Below are positions 7,803-15,403 of a stretch of 64,000 nt of DNA, piece after piece. Positions within the stretch are counted from its first letter, which is position 1. The number at the start of each line of letters is the position of its first letter. Source of the DNA: VRUE01 sp963728365 (GTDB lineage Bacteria; Actinomycetota; Thermoleophilia; Solirubrobacterales; 70-9); assembly GCA_963728365.1 (NCBI GenBank), contig CAVSJI010000001.1, positions 1,736,001 to 1,800,000 on the forward strand. Direction: 5' to 3'. The notes below the pieces were generated by a model that did no database searches, was not told where the DNA came from, and saw nothing but the letters and a program-made list of their open reading frames with translations. Made by a program: the position numbers and the translations under genes.

Positions 7803-8615
7803 ATGGAGGTGAGCGAGTCGGAGGGGACCGGTGCAGAGTGGGCGGAGCGCACCTATGAGGGAATGGCCTTCGTCTACGACGATTTCACCGCCCACCACGA
7901 CTACGAGGGCTGGCTGACCGACCTGATGGCGGCGCTCGAGCGGCGCGGCTTGCAGGGAAGGCGCCTGCTCGACGTCGCCTGCGGCACCGGCAAGAGCTTT
8001 CTGCCGATGCTGCAGCGCGGCTGGCGGGTGACCGCCTGCGACATCTCGCCGGCGATGGTCGAGCTGGCGCGGGCGAAGGCCGGCGAGCGGGCGACGCTGG
8101 CGGTCGCCGACATGCTCGAGCTGCCCGTCTTCGGCGAGTTCGACCTGATCTGGGCGCTCGACGACGCCGTCAACTACCTGCTCAGCCCCGAGGAGCTCGA
8201 ACGGGCGCTGAGCGGGATGCGGCGCAATATGGCACCGACGGGGCTGCTGCTCTTCGACGTCAACGAGTTGCTCGCCTACCGCACGTTCTTCGCCGAAGTG
8301 AGCGTCGTCGAGCGGAGCGGTCGGCGGCTCACCTGGAACGGCCTGGCGCCGACCGACGTCCCACCCAGCTCGGTCTGCGAATCGCGGCTCGAGGTGAGCT
8401 TCGAGGACGGCCGCGAGAGCCCGCCGCCGATCTTCCATCGGCAGCGGCACTTCACCGAAGCGGAGGTGATCGCCGCGCTCGGGGGCGCGGGTCTGGAGTG
8501 CCTTGACGTCTACGGGCACGGGCTGGACGGGATCCCGACGCAGCCGCTTGACGTCGAGAACCACACGAAGGCGGTCTACATCGCGCGGAAGGCTGGGACG
8601 GAGGCGTCTCGGTAG
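7803..8615 (+). CDS. Class I SAM-dependent methyltransferase
   Basis: This 270-residue Rossmann-fold methyltransferase has motif I LLDVACGTGKS near residue 55, an acidic loop after strand 2 (VTACDISPAM), and motif IV-like FDLIWALDDAVNYL. The acceptor is unknown; the pattern resembles small-molecule or lipid methyltransferases. ATG 7803 is given, but GTG 7809 fits the promoter spacing better. The last five codons (Glu-Ala-Ser-Arg-stop) lie in the left arm of element A1 and are mirrored in the convergent gene. Confidence 0.85.
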   Translation: MEVSESEGTGAEWAERTYEGMAFVYDDFTAHHDYEGWLTDLMAALERRGLQGRRLLDVACGTGKSFLPMLQRGWRVTACDISPAMVELARAKAGERATLAVADMLELPVFGEFDLIWALDDAVNYLLSPEELERALSGMRRNMAPTGLLLFDVNELLAYRTFFAEVSVVERSGRRLTWNGLAPTDVPPSSVCESRLEVSFEDGRESPPPIFHRQRHFTEAEVIAALGGAGLECLDVYGHGLDGIPTQPLDVENHTKAVYIARKAGTEASR

Positions 8616-8713
8616 GGGTTCCGCTTAACTTTTCGGATGGAGAGGCTGGGGCTTTCGCCGCCGGCCTCACGACCGAAAAGTACAAGACGCTCCACCCCTA
8701 CCGAGACGCCTCC
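8600..8713. repeat. Family A palindromic element, copy A1
   Basis: Perfect 20-bp arms (8600-8619 and 8694-8713) surround the family A core: CTTAACTTTTCGG, a short variable apex, then CCGAAAAGTACAAGACGC. The arms contain the last codons and the TAG stop of both convergent genes, so each protein ends Glu-Ala-Ser-Arg. The structure could serve as a bidirectional terminator. Confidence 0.88.
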
Positions 8714-9192
8714 TTCGCGGCTCGCTGCGCCTTGCTAAGCGCGTTCGAGGCGCGGGTCCACTTGCGTTGGAGCTTAAGTTCGACTGAAGCCGTGGTGCAG
8801 CCGACGGTCGTCAGGCAGTCGCCCCATGCGTTGGCCGCGTCGATGTAGAGGTTGAAAGCTTGCTCCGCTGGGCCTCCGGCTAGGAGCAGGCACGTGGCGG
8901 CGAGATCGCGGGTTTTGATGGCTCGGTAGGCGACGCGGATGCTGCGGACTGCTGGTAGGTATTCGGTGTAGCTGAGGCCGCGGGAGAGGCTGCGGCGCAG
9001 GGCGGTGAGGGAGCCGATGAATCCATCCAGCTGCAGGGCGCAGGAACTGTGCGGCGCCGGGCGCGAGGCGCTCACCGCCGACCCGGAGCGCGGCGGCGTG
9101 CCCGTCGCCGCATCCCCGTCCCCGCCGCAGGAGCTGAGGGCTGGCGCCAGGCACAGCAGGGCGCAGGCCGTCGCCGCTGCTCCGGGGCGCAT
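8698..9192 (-). CDS. Putative secreted lipoprotein, unknown function
   Basis: This 164-residue protein opens with a hydrophobic signal segment and a lipobox-like ALSSC followed by GG, so it is probably lipidated at Cys near residue 21 and anchored outside the membrane. The rest contains several cysteines (SSCALQL, ATCLLL, WGDCL, VGCTT) that could form disulphides. No domain is recognised. ATG 9192 was chosen because the signal peptide starts there. Its final four residues are encoded by the arm of element A1. It is divergent from the next gene with 24 bp between starts. Confidence 0.65.
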   Translation of the reverse strand: MRPGAAATACALLCLAPALSSCGGDGDAATGTPPRSGSAVSASRPAPHSSCALQLDGFIGSLTALRRSLSRGLSYTEYLPAVRSIRVAYRAIKTRDLAATCLLLAGGPAEQAFNLYIDAANAWGDCLTTVGCTTASVELKLQRKWTRASNALSKAQRAAKEASR

Positions 9193-9216
9193 GGGCGTAG
9201 TGTAGAAATTCGCTGG

Positions 9217-9993
9217 ATGCCGAGTGCGCGCAGGCTCGCGACCCTGGCGGCGATGCTCGTGCTGGCCATCGCCCCGGCGGCGCATGCAAGCGGCGGAGGT
9301 GGCGTGCTGGTCGTCGGCGACAGCCTCGAGGAGCTCACCTCGCCCTACCTACAGAGGTTTCTGCCCGGCGTACCGCTCACCATCAATGCCGTGGGCGGCT
9401 CCAACAGCTACCAGATCTACGACCTCTTCCAGGAAAGCTATGACCCCTCGCAGTCGGTGGTCGTCTTCGACGCCGGCACCAACGACAACCCGGCGTATCC
9501 CCAGATCCTCGCCGGCAACCTGCAGAAGGTCGCCGCCGCGATCGGCGATCGCTGCATGGTGGTGCCGACGATCCACGGACTTACCGTCGACGGAATCGAC
9601 AGCACAGGCAAGAACCGGGCCGTCGCGGCCTTCGCCGCCTCGCGGCCCGGCACGCAGACGCCCGACTGGGCGAGCGCCGAGGCGACCCACCCCGAGCTGA
9701 TGCAGTCCGACGACCTTCACCCGGTAGCGGCCGGCGCCGAACTGCGCGCGCGGCTGATCGCGCGCGGGGTCAAGGCCTGCCTCGGCATCGCCACCGCGGC
9801 GCCGCGCAAAGCGGCGCTCGGATCGGCGCCGCACCTGGCGCCGGCGCGCAGGCTGGCGCGAGGCGAGGCGAGGCTGGTCCGCACCGTCGCCTCCCGGCTC
9901 GCCCGGGAGCTCGGGGTCCGGTTCGCGTGGCGCACGCCAGGACTTGCCGCGGCGATGTGGCTCTTCCAGATCGGCTTCCCCGGCGATGCCTGA
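9217..9993 (+). CDS. Secreted SGNH-hydrolase-like protein
   Basis: This 258-residue protein has an N-terminal signal peptide (about 22 residues, ending AAHASG). SGNH hydrolase blocks follow: block I VVGDSLEEL with the candidate nucleophile Ser, block III FDAGTNDNP, and block V SDDLHPVAAG with the Asp/His pair. The family includes carbohydrate and lipid esterases. It overlaps the next gene, an acyltransferase with its own C-terminal SGNH domain, by 8 nt, so the two probably act on the same cell-surface glycan. The C-terminal 70 residues are Arg-rich and of unknown role. Confidence 0.75.
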   Translation: MPSARRLATLAAMLVLAIAPAAHASGGGGVLVVGDSLEELTSPYLQRFLPGVPLTINAVGGSNSYQIYDLFQESYDPSQSVVVFDAGTNDNPAYPQILAGNLQKVAAAIGDRCMVVPTIHGLTVDGIDSTGKNRAVAAFAASRPGTQTPDWASAEATHPELMQSDDLHPVAAGAELRARLIARGVKACLGIATAAPRKAALGSAPHLAPARRLARGEARLVRTVASRLARELGVRFAWRTPGLAAAMWLFQIGFPGDA

Positions 9994-11926
9994 ACCGGTT
10001 CAGAGCAGCCGCCGTTACATGCCGGGCCTCGACGGGCTGCGGGCGATCGCCGTGCTCGGCGTCGTCCTCTACCACCTCAAATTCAGCTGGGCCGAAGGCG
10101 GCCTGCTCGGCGTCGGCGTCTTCTTCACGCTGAGCGGCTACCTGATCACCGACATCCTGCTCAACCAGGTCAACCGCGGCGGGATCAAGCTGCTCGGCTT
10201 CTGGCTGGCCCGTGCTCGGCGCCTATTGCCGGGCCTCTTCCTGATGCTGATCGTGGTGACCGCGTGGGTGACCGTGATCGGACCGCACCAGCCGGCCGAC
10301 TTCCGCACCGCGGTGCTCAGCGCGGTCGGCTACTTCAACAACTGGTGGCTGATCTTCCACCACGTCTCTTACTTCGACCGCTTCGCCGCCCCCTCGCCGC
10401 TCAACCACCTCTGGTCGCTCTCGGTCGAGGAGCAGTTCTACATCTTCTGGCCGTTCCTGCTGCTGGCGGCGATGCACCTCGTCCCCGAACCGATGCGCTG
10501 CGCAGGACCGCGGCCGCGGTTGGCTGCTCTTGCGCTGCTCGCGGCGCTCGCCTCGGGAATCCTGATGGCGGTCCTCTACCACCCGACGCTCGACCCCTCG
10601 CGGGTCTACTACGGCACCGACACGCGCGCGCTGGAGCTGCTGATCGGCGCAGCCCTGGCGATGGTCTGGCCCAGCCGCCGGCTCACCGGCCGGGTCACCG
10701 TCCAGGCGCAGCGGACGATAGACGCGGCCGGGGTGGCGGGGCTGGTGGCGATCGGCGTGATGTTCTGGCGCTCGAACGAGTTCTCGCCCTTCATCTACCG
10801 GGGCGGGTTCGCCGTGCTGGCGCTGGGCACGGCGCTCGCGGTGGCGGCCTTCGCCCATCCGGCCTCGCGCCTCGCCCCGATCGTCGGCTGCCGGCCGATG
10901 CGCTGGATCGGCGAACGCTCCTACGGGATCTACCTCTGGACGCTGCCGATCATCGTCCTCACCTCGCCGCAGGGGGCGCACGGCCCGAGCGTGCCGCGCG
11001 CGATCCTCCAGGTCCTGGCGATCGGCGCGGTGGCGGAGGTCTCCTGGCGCTACGTGGAGAACCCGATCCGCCACGGCGCCCTGGGCCGTCTCTGGGCGCG
11101 TTGGAAAGCGGGGGAGCTGCGGATCGAACGGCTCTCGCGACCGGCCTGGGCGCTGGTCGGCGGCGTCGGCGGCGTCCTGCTCGCGGCGGTCGCGGGGCTG
11201 GCCGGGGTAGGCGTCTCCAGCAACTCCAACGCGATCGGCGCCGAACCGGTGGCGAAGACGGTCACCGCAAAGCACGTCAGGCGCAAACCGCTGGCCACCT
11301 CCTGCGAAGGGGTGGTGCACATCGGCGACTCGACCTCCGAGGGCCTCGCCTCCTCCGAATACCTGCCCAACCCGACGGACCTGATCAGCTCGCAGTACGC
11401 CCGGGTCGGCGCCACCACGTCGCACCTCGAGGTGGCCGGCGCGCGCTCGATCTATGAGAACTTCGAGGGCGAACCGAACGCCCAGGAAGTCGCCGAAGCC
11501 TGGAAGAACGAAGGCTTCAAAGGCTGCTGGGTGATCGCGATGGGCACCAACGAGGCGGCCAACGTCGCGGCCGGCTCCAACTTCACCTACGACGACCGCA
11601 TTGCCAGCATGATGGCGACGATCGGCGGCGAACCGGTGATGTGGGTCAACGTGAAGTCGCTGGTCACCAATGGCCCCTATGCGGAGGCGAACATGAAGTC
11701 CTGGGACGAAGCCCTGCTCGACGCCTGCGACGGCTACCCGAACATGCGCATCTACAACTGGGCCGCCGACGTCAAGGAGGGGTGGTTCATCCCCGACGGC
11801 ATCCACTTCACCTCCGAAGGCTACGCCGCCCGCAGCCGCCTGATCGCCGACGCCCTGCTCGAATCCTTCCCCAACACCGAACCGCTGAAGATGACCGACG
11901 CCAAGGACTGCGTGGTCAGCGGCTGA
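9986..11926 (+). CDS. Acyltransferase-3 / SGNH fusion (OafA-like O-acetyltransferase)
   Basis: This 646-residue membrane protein has an N-terminal acyltransferase-3 domain with about ten membrane helices. Hallmarks are RYMPGLDGLRAIAVLGVVLYH (catalytic His), FFTLSGYLITDIL, RRLLPGLFL, and WSLSVEEQFYIFWP. A C-terminal SGNH domain faces outward (GDSTSEGLASS, GTNEAAN, DGIHFTSEGY). Such fusions carry acetyl groups across the membrane and transfer them to peptidoglycan or polysaccharide. The start overlaps the upstream SGNH gene, indicating translational coupling. Two strong hairpins follow the stop codon. Confidence 0.9.
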   Translation: MPEPVQSSRRYMPGLDGLRAIAVLGVVLYHLKFSWAEGGLLGVGVFFTLSGYLITDILLNQVNRGGIKLLGFWLARARRLLPGLFLMLIVVTAWVTVIGPHQPADFRTAVLSAVGYFNNWWLIFHHVSYFDRFAAPSPLNHLWSLSVEEQFYIFWPFLLLAAMHLVPEPMRCAGPRPRLAALALLAALASGILMAVLYHPTLDPSRVYYGTDTRALELLIGAALAMVWPSRRLTGRVTVQAQRTIDAAGVAGLVAIGVMFWRSNEFSPFIYRGGFAVLALGTALAVAAFAHPASRLAPIVGCRPMRWIGERSYGIYLWTLPIIVLTSPQGAHGPSVPRAILQVLAIGAVAEVSWRYVENPIRHGALGRLWARWKAGELRIERLSRPAWALVGGVGGVLLAAVAGLAGVGVSSNSNAIGAEPVAKTVTAKHVRRKPLATSCEGVVHIGDSTSEGLASSEYLPNPTDLISSQYARVGATTSHLEVAGARSIYENFEGEPNAQEVAEAWKNEGFKGCWVIAMGTNEAANVAAGSNFTYDDRIASMMATIGGEPVMWVNVKSLVTNGPYAEANMKSWDEALLDACDGYPNMRIYNWAADVKEGWFIPDGIHFTSEGYAARSRLIADALLESFPNTEPLKMTDAKDCVVSG

Positions 11927-11955
11927 GGGGCCGAATCCCCCAAGAGACTCCCAAC

Positions 11956-11992
11956 GCGGTGACGGCGCCCATCGAGCAAGGCGCGTCACCGC
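11956..11992 (+). terminator. Hairpin after the acyltransferase gene
   Basis: GCGGTGACGGCGCC pairs with GGCGCGTCACCGC across a 10-nt loop, 30 bp after the stop codon, and is followed by a T/C-rich stretch. It is a plausible intrinsic terminator without a long U-tract. Confidence 0.5.
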
Positions 11993-12016
11993 TTTCCCCC
12001 TGTGTCCCTTTGGAAC

Positions 12017-12051
12017 CCGGCCGGAGGCCCCCAGTCCAGGCCTCCGGCCGG
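12017..12051. terminator. GC-rich hairpin between convergent acyltransferase and rarA genes
   Basis: A perfect 13-bp stem (CCGGCCGGAGGCC with its complement) with a 9-nt loop lies between convergent genes, so it could end transcription from either side. The rest of the roughly 200-bp gap shows nothing else recognisable. Confidence 0.55.
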
Positions 12052-12126
12052 TGTGTCGGCTCTCCCTGGCTCTAGCTTGGAAAGCCGCCCTCTAAAACAC
12101 CAACGCGAAAAGAAGTTGCGGTTGTT

Positions 12127-13485
12127 TCAAGCTCGGTCGAATTTAGTCCTCAGCGCCTCGAGCCGGCGCCCCAGCTCCGCCTCAAAGCCGCGGTCGGTCG
12201 GCGCGTAGAACCGGCGATCCTGGAGCTTCTCCGGCAGCAGCGGCTGGTCGCTGACCCCGCCGGGCTCGTCGTGCGCGTAGCGGTATCCCTCCCCCCGCCC
12301 GAGCACCTTCGCGCCCGGGTAATGAGCGTCGCGCAGGTAGTCGGGGGGCGTCTGCGCGCCGAGCTCGCGCACCTCGGCGCGGGCCGCGGAAAGGCCCTTG
12401 TATGAGGCATTGGACTTCGGCGCCAGGGCGAGGTAGACGGCGGCCTGGGCGAGGTTGAGCGCGCACTCCGGCAACCCCACCCGGTCGACCGCCCGGGCCG
12501 CAGCATCGGCGACGAGCAGCGCCTGGGGGTCGGCGTTGCCGACGTCCTCGGAGGCGAGGATCACCATCCGCCGGGCGATGAAGCGAGGGTCCTCGCCGCC
12601 CTCGAGCATCGCCGCCAGGTAGTAGAGCGAGGCGTCGACGTCGGAGCCGCGGGTCGCCTTGATCCAGGCCGAGATGAAGTCGTAGTGCCGATCCCCCTCG
12701 CGGTCGTAGTCGACCGCCTTGCGCTGCAGGGCGTCCTCGATCGCCGCGATGTCGATCGCCTCCGACTTCGACCCACCTGCGCTGTGGCCAGTATCGGGTG
12801 CGCGCTCGACGGCCCGCTCCAGGGCGGAGAGCGCTACCCGGGCGTCGCCGCCGCTGCGCTGTGCCAGCATCGCCAGCGCCGCGTCCTCGACCGGCGGCGG
12901 ATCGGCAAGGCCATGCTCGGGGTCGGCGAGCGCCCGGCGCAAGATCTCTTCGACCTGCTCGGGCCCAAGAGGCTGCAGCTCATACACCTGGCAGCGCGAG
13001 AGCAGAGCCGAGTTGACCTCGAAGTAAGGGTTCTCCGTCGTCGCGCCGATCAGCGTCAGCAGCCCGTCCTCGACCGCCGGCAGCAGCGCATCCTGCTGCG
13101 CCTTGTTGAACCGATGGATCTCGTCGAGAAAGAGGATCGTCGGGCGCCCGTTCGCCTTGCGCCGCTCGCGCGCCCGCTCAATAACGCCCCGAATCTCCGC
13201 CTTCCCCGCATTGACCGCCGACTGCTCCTCAAAAGCCCCTTCTGCCCCACTCGCCGCGATCCGCGCCAAGGTCGTCTTCCCCGACCCCGGCGGCCCATAC
13301 AAGATCGAGCTATGAGGCCTCCCACTCTCTATCGCGACCCGCAGCGCCGACCCCTCCCCAAGCACGTGCCCCTGCCCCACAAGCTCATCCAGCCCCCGCG
13401 GCCGCATGCGAACGGCCAAAGGTGCGTCAGAAGCTGGAACATCACCAGCCTGGGCGTCACTCGCGTCAAACAGTCGATCCGGCAC
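12127..13485 (-). CDS. rarA: Replication-associated recombination protein A (AAA+ ATPase, RarA/MgsA)
   Basis: This 452-residue AAA+ ATPase acts at stalled replication forks. The family N-terminus (LAVRMRPRGLDELVGQGHVL), Walker A YGPPGSGKTTLARI, Walker B ILFLDEIHRFNKAQQD and sensor 1 GATTENPYF are followed by the clamp-loader-like C-terminal domain (HYDFISAWIKATRGSD, RMVILASEDVGNADP). GTG 13485 was chosen because GGGAG precedes it and because upstream in-frame sequence runs through a repeat. It is divergent from the aldehyde dehydrogenase gene, with element C between them. Confidence 0.94.
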   Translation of the reverse strand: MPDRLFDASDAQAGDVPASDAPLAVRMRPRGLDELVGQGHVLGEGSALRVAIESGRPHSSILYGPPGSGKTTLARIAASGAEGAFEEQSAVNAGKAEIRGVIERARERRKANGRPTILFLDEIHRFNKAQQDALLPAVEDGLLTLIGATTENPYFEVNSALLSRCQVYELQPLGPEQVEEILRRALADPEHGLADPPPVEDAALAMLAQRSGGDARVALSALERAVERAPDTGHSAGGSKSEAIDIAAIEDALQRKAVDYDREGDRHYDFISAWIKATRGSDVDASLYYLAAMLEGGEDPRFIARRMVILASEDVGNADPQALLVADAAARAVDRVGLPECALNLAQAAVYLALAPKSNASYKGLSAARAEVRELGAQTPPDYLRDAHYPGAKVLGRGEGYRYAHDEPGGVSDQPLLPEKLQDRRFYAPTDRGFEAELGRRLEALRTKFDRA

Positions 13486-13522
13486 CGCTCCCGAGTATGA
13501 CCGGGGGAGTGGAGGCGCTCGA

Positions 13523-13666
13523 GGGGGAGGCGGTGTGGGTTCTGCGGGTCCCTCGCGAAGCGGCCCCCGGCAAGGTGTCTCGAAGCCGCGAAGCGGCTCC
13601 AACATAGTGAGCGAAGCCGCAGGCGAAGCGAGCCTCGGGACCCGCAGAACCCACACCGCCTCCCCC
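13523..13666. repeat. Family C palindromic element between divergent promoters
   Basis: Perfect 30-bp arms (13523-13552 and 13637-13666) enclose an 84-bp core rich in GCGAAGC repeats. The core is unrelated to families A, B and D. It fills the region between the starts of rarA and the aldehyde dehydrogenase gene, ending 10 bp before the latter's -10 box. Confidence 0.85.
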
Positions 13667-13675
13667 ACCACCACC

Positions 13676-13681
13676 TACAAT
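13676..13681 (+). promoter_or_regulatory. Leaderless-type -10 box (TACAAT) for aldehyde dehydrogenase
   Basis: TACAAT ends 7 nt before the ATG, with no Shine-Dalgarno sequence. The expected -35 position falls inside the right arm of element C, so the element may supply or disturb that part of the promoter. Confidence 0.5.
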
Positions 13682-13688
13682 CGACCGC

Positions 13689-15290
13689 ATGGCTACCACC
13701 GCAGGAGCACCCCCCGCCCAGTCCACCCTCGAGTCCTTTAACCCCGCCACAGGAGATCTCGTCGGCTCAGTCGCCACGATCACCCCCGACCAGGTCCAGG
13801 CAGTCGTCGACGACGTCGCCCGCATCCAGCCCGCCTGGGCTGAGCTCTCGAGCAAGGACCGCGGCCGCTACCTGCTGCGCGCCGCCGACGCCCTGCTCGA
13901 CGAAATTGACGCGATCGCCGAGCTGCTCGTGCAGGAGCAGGGCAAGCCGCGCGCCGAGGCGTACACGATGGAGCTGCTGCCAACGATCGACGCGCTGCAC
14001 TGGTGCGCCAAGGCGGGACCGAAGATCCTCGCTGACGAGAAGGTGCGGATGAGCCAGGCCTTCACGCTGAGCAAGAAAGCCCACTTCTCCTATGAGCCGA
14101 TCGGCGTCGTCGGCGTGATCGCGCCCTGGAACTACCCCTGGTCGATCCCCTTCGGCGAGGTGGCGATCGCGCTGATGGCGGGCAACGGCGTGGTGCTGAA
14201 GCCGGCCAGCCTGACGCCGCTGCTCGGCGAGGCGATCCGCCGCGTCTTCGAGAAGGGCGGCCTGCCCGAGGGTCTCGTCCGCGTCGTCCACGGCGGCGGC
14301 GCGGTCGGCGACGCGCTGGCCCGCTCGAGCGTCGGCAAGGTCTTCTTCACCGGCTCGGTCGAGGTGGGCCGCAAGGTCGGCGCGGTCTGCTCGGAGAGCC
14401 TCAAGGGCTCGGTGCTGGAGCTCGGCGGCAAGGACCCGATGATCGTCTGCGCCGACGCCGACCTGCCCAACGCAATCTCCGGCGCCGTCTGGGGCGGTTT
14501 CGCCAACGCCGGCCAGACCTGCTCGGGGATCGAGCGGGTCTACGTGCTGAAGGAGGTCGCCGAGGAGTTCGTAGCCGGGGTCGCCGCCGACGCGGAGAAG
14601 CTGAAGCTCGGCGACCCGATGCAGTGGGACACCGAGATCGGCCCGATGACCTCCGACGACCAGTACGGGATCGTCGTCGAGCTGATCGAGGACGCGGTCG
14701 CCTCCGGGGCGAACAAGCTCTGCGGCGGCCCGACCGAGGTCGCCGGCCTGCCGGGCAAGTTCGTCGCTCCCACGGTGCTGACCGGGGTGACGCACGAGAT
14801 GCGGATCATGAGGGAGGAGATCTTCGGCCCGGTGCTGCCGATCGTCGTGGTCGAGTCCGAGCAGGAGGCGATCGACCTCGCCAACGACTCCGAGTTCGGC
14901 CTCGGCGCCTCGGTCTGGACCAAGGACCGCCAGCGGGGCGAGCGGATCGCCCGGCGGATCGAGTCGGGCATGGTCTGGGTCAACGACCACTCCTTCAGCC
15001 ACGGCGCCTGCCAGTGCTCCTGGGGCGGCGTCAAGGACTCCGGCATCGGCCGCTCGCACTCCAAGTTCGGCTTCTATGAGTGCGTCAACGTCAAGATGAA
15101 CGCCTGGGAGCCGGGGATCACCCGCGACTTCTGGTGGCACCCCTACGACCAGACCCTCGGCGAAGCGGTGCGCGCCTCGGCGAAGCTGCTCTACGGCAAG
15201 GGCGCAACCCGGACCAAGGCGCTGCGCGAGGGGGCGGGGCCGTTGCTGCAGGTCGGGCGGCGGACGTTGCGCAAGCGGCGCGTTGGTTGA
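13689..15290 (+). CDS. NAD(P)-dependent aldehyde dehydrogenase
   Basis: This 533-residue enzyme oxidises an aldehyde to the acid. The key blocks are the oxyanion/NAD-binding APWNYPWSIPFGEVA, the general base in VLELGGKDPMIV (Glu244), and the nucleophile in NAGQTCSGIERVYV (Cys278), with the EEIFGPVLPIVVV block after. The last 50 residues (WWHPYDQTLGEAVRASAKLL onward) extend past the usual end of about 480 residues. The sequence most resembles the succinate-semialdehyde/CALDH-like branch, but the substrate is uncertain. Its TGA stop is the first triplet of the left arm of element A2. Confidence 0.92.
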   Translation: MATTAGAPPAQSTLESFNPATGDLVGSVATITPDQVQAVVDDVARIQPAWAELSSKDRGRYLLRAADALLDEIDAIAELLVQEQGKPRAEAYTMELLPTIDALHWCAKAGPKILADEKVRMSQAFTLSKKAHFSYEPIGVVGVIAPWNYPWSIPFGEVAIALMAGNGVVLKPASLTPLLGEAIRRVFEKGGLPEGLVRVVHGGGAVGDALARSSVGKVFFTGSVEVGRKVGAVCSESLKGSVLELGGKDPMIVCADADLPNAISGAVWGGFANAGQTCSGIERVYVLKEVAEEFVAGVAADAEKLKLGDPMQWDTEIGPMTSDDQYGIVVELIEDAVASGANKLCGGPTEVAGLPGKFVAPTVLTGVTHEMRIMREEIFGPVLPIVVVESEQEAIDLANDSEFGLGASVWTKDRQRGERIARRIESGMVWVNDHSFSHGACQCSWGGVKDSGIGRSHSKFGFYECVNVKMNAWEPGITRDFWWHPYDQTLGEAVRASAKLLYGKGATRTKALREGAGPLLQVGRRTLRKRRVG

Positions 15291-15403
15291 GGGTGGGCCG
15301 GTAGGGGTTCCACTTAACTTTTTCGGTGGAGAGTTGCCGGGCTGGCGCCGCCGGCTCACGACGAAAAAGTACAAGACGTTCCACCCCTACCGGCCCACCC
15401 TCA
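15288..15403. repeat. Family A palindromic element, copy A2
   Basis: Perfect 21-bp arms (15288-15308 and 15383-15403) begin with TGA on both strands. Those triplets are the stop codons of the two convergent genes. The core shows CTTAACTTTTTCGGTGGAGAG, a CTGGCGCCGC apex, and CGAAAAAGTACAAGACG. Confidence 0.9.

Noticed and set aside
8600..8713. Insertion sequence or MITE with standard terminal repeats and target duplication
   Set aside because: Ends are not constant between copies, no direct target duplication is visible, and no transposase is in the window. The label palindromic element is kept instead.
10223..11989. 588-codon minus-strand frame opposite the acyltransferase gene
   Set aside because: It is a high-GC shadow of a well-supported gene, with Arg/Gly/Val-rich composition and no motifs.
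13523..13666. CRISPR-like array
   Set aside because: The repeats are a single inverted pair with no regular spacers. No direct-repeat array or cas gene was found anywhere in the window.
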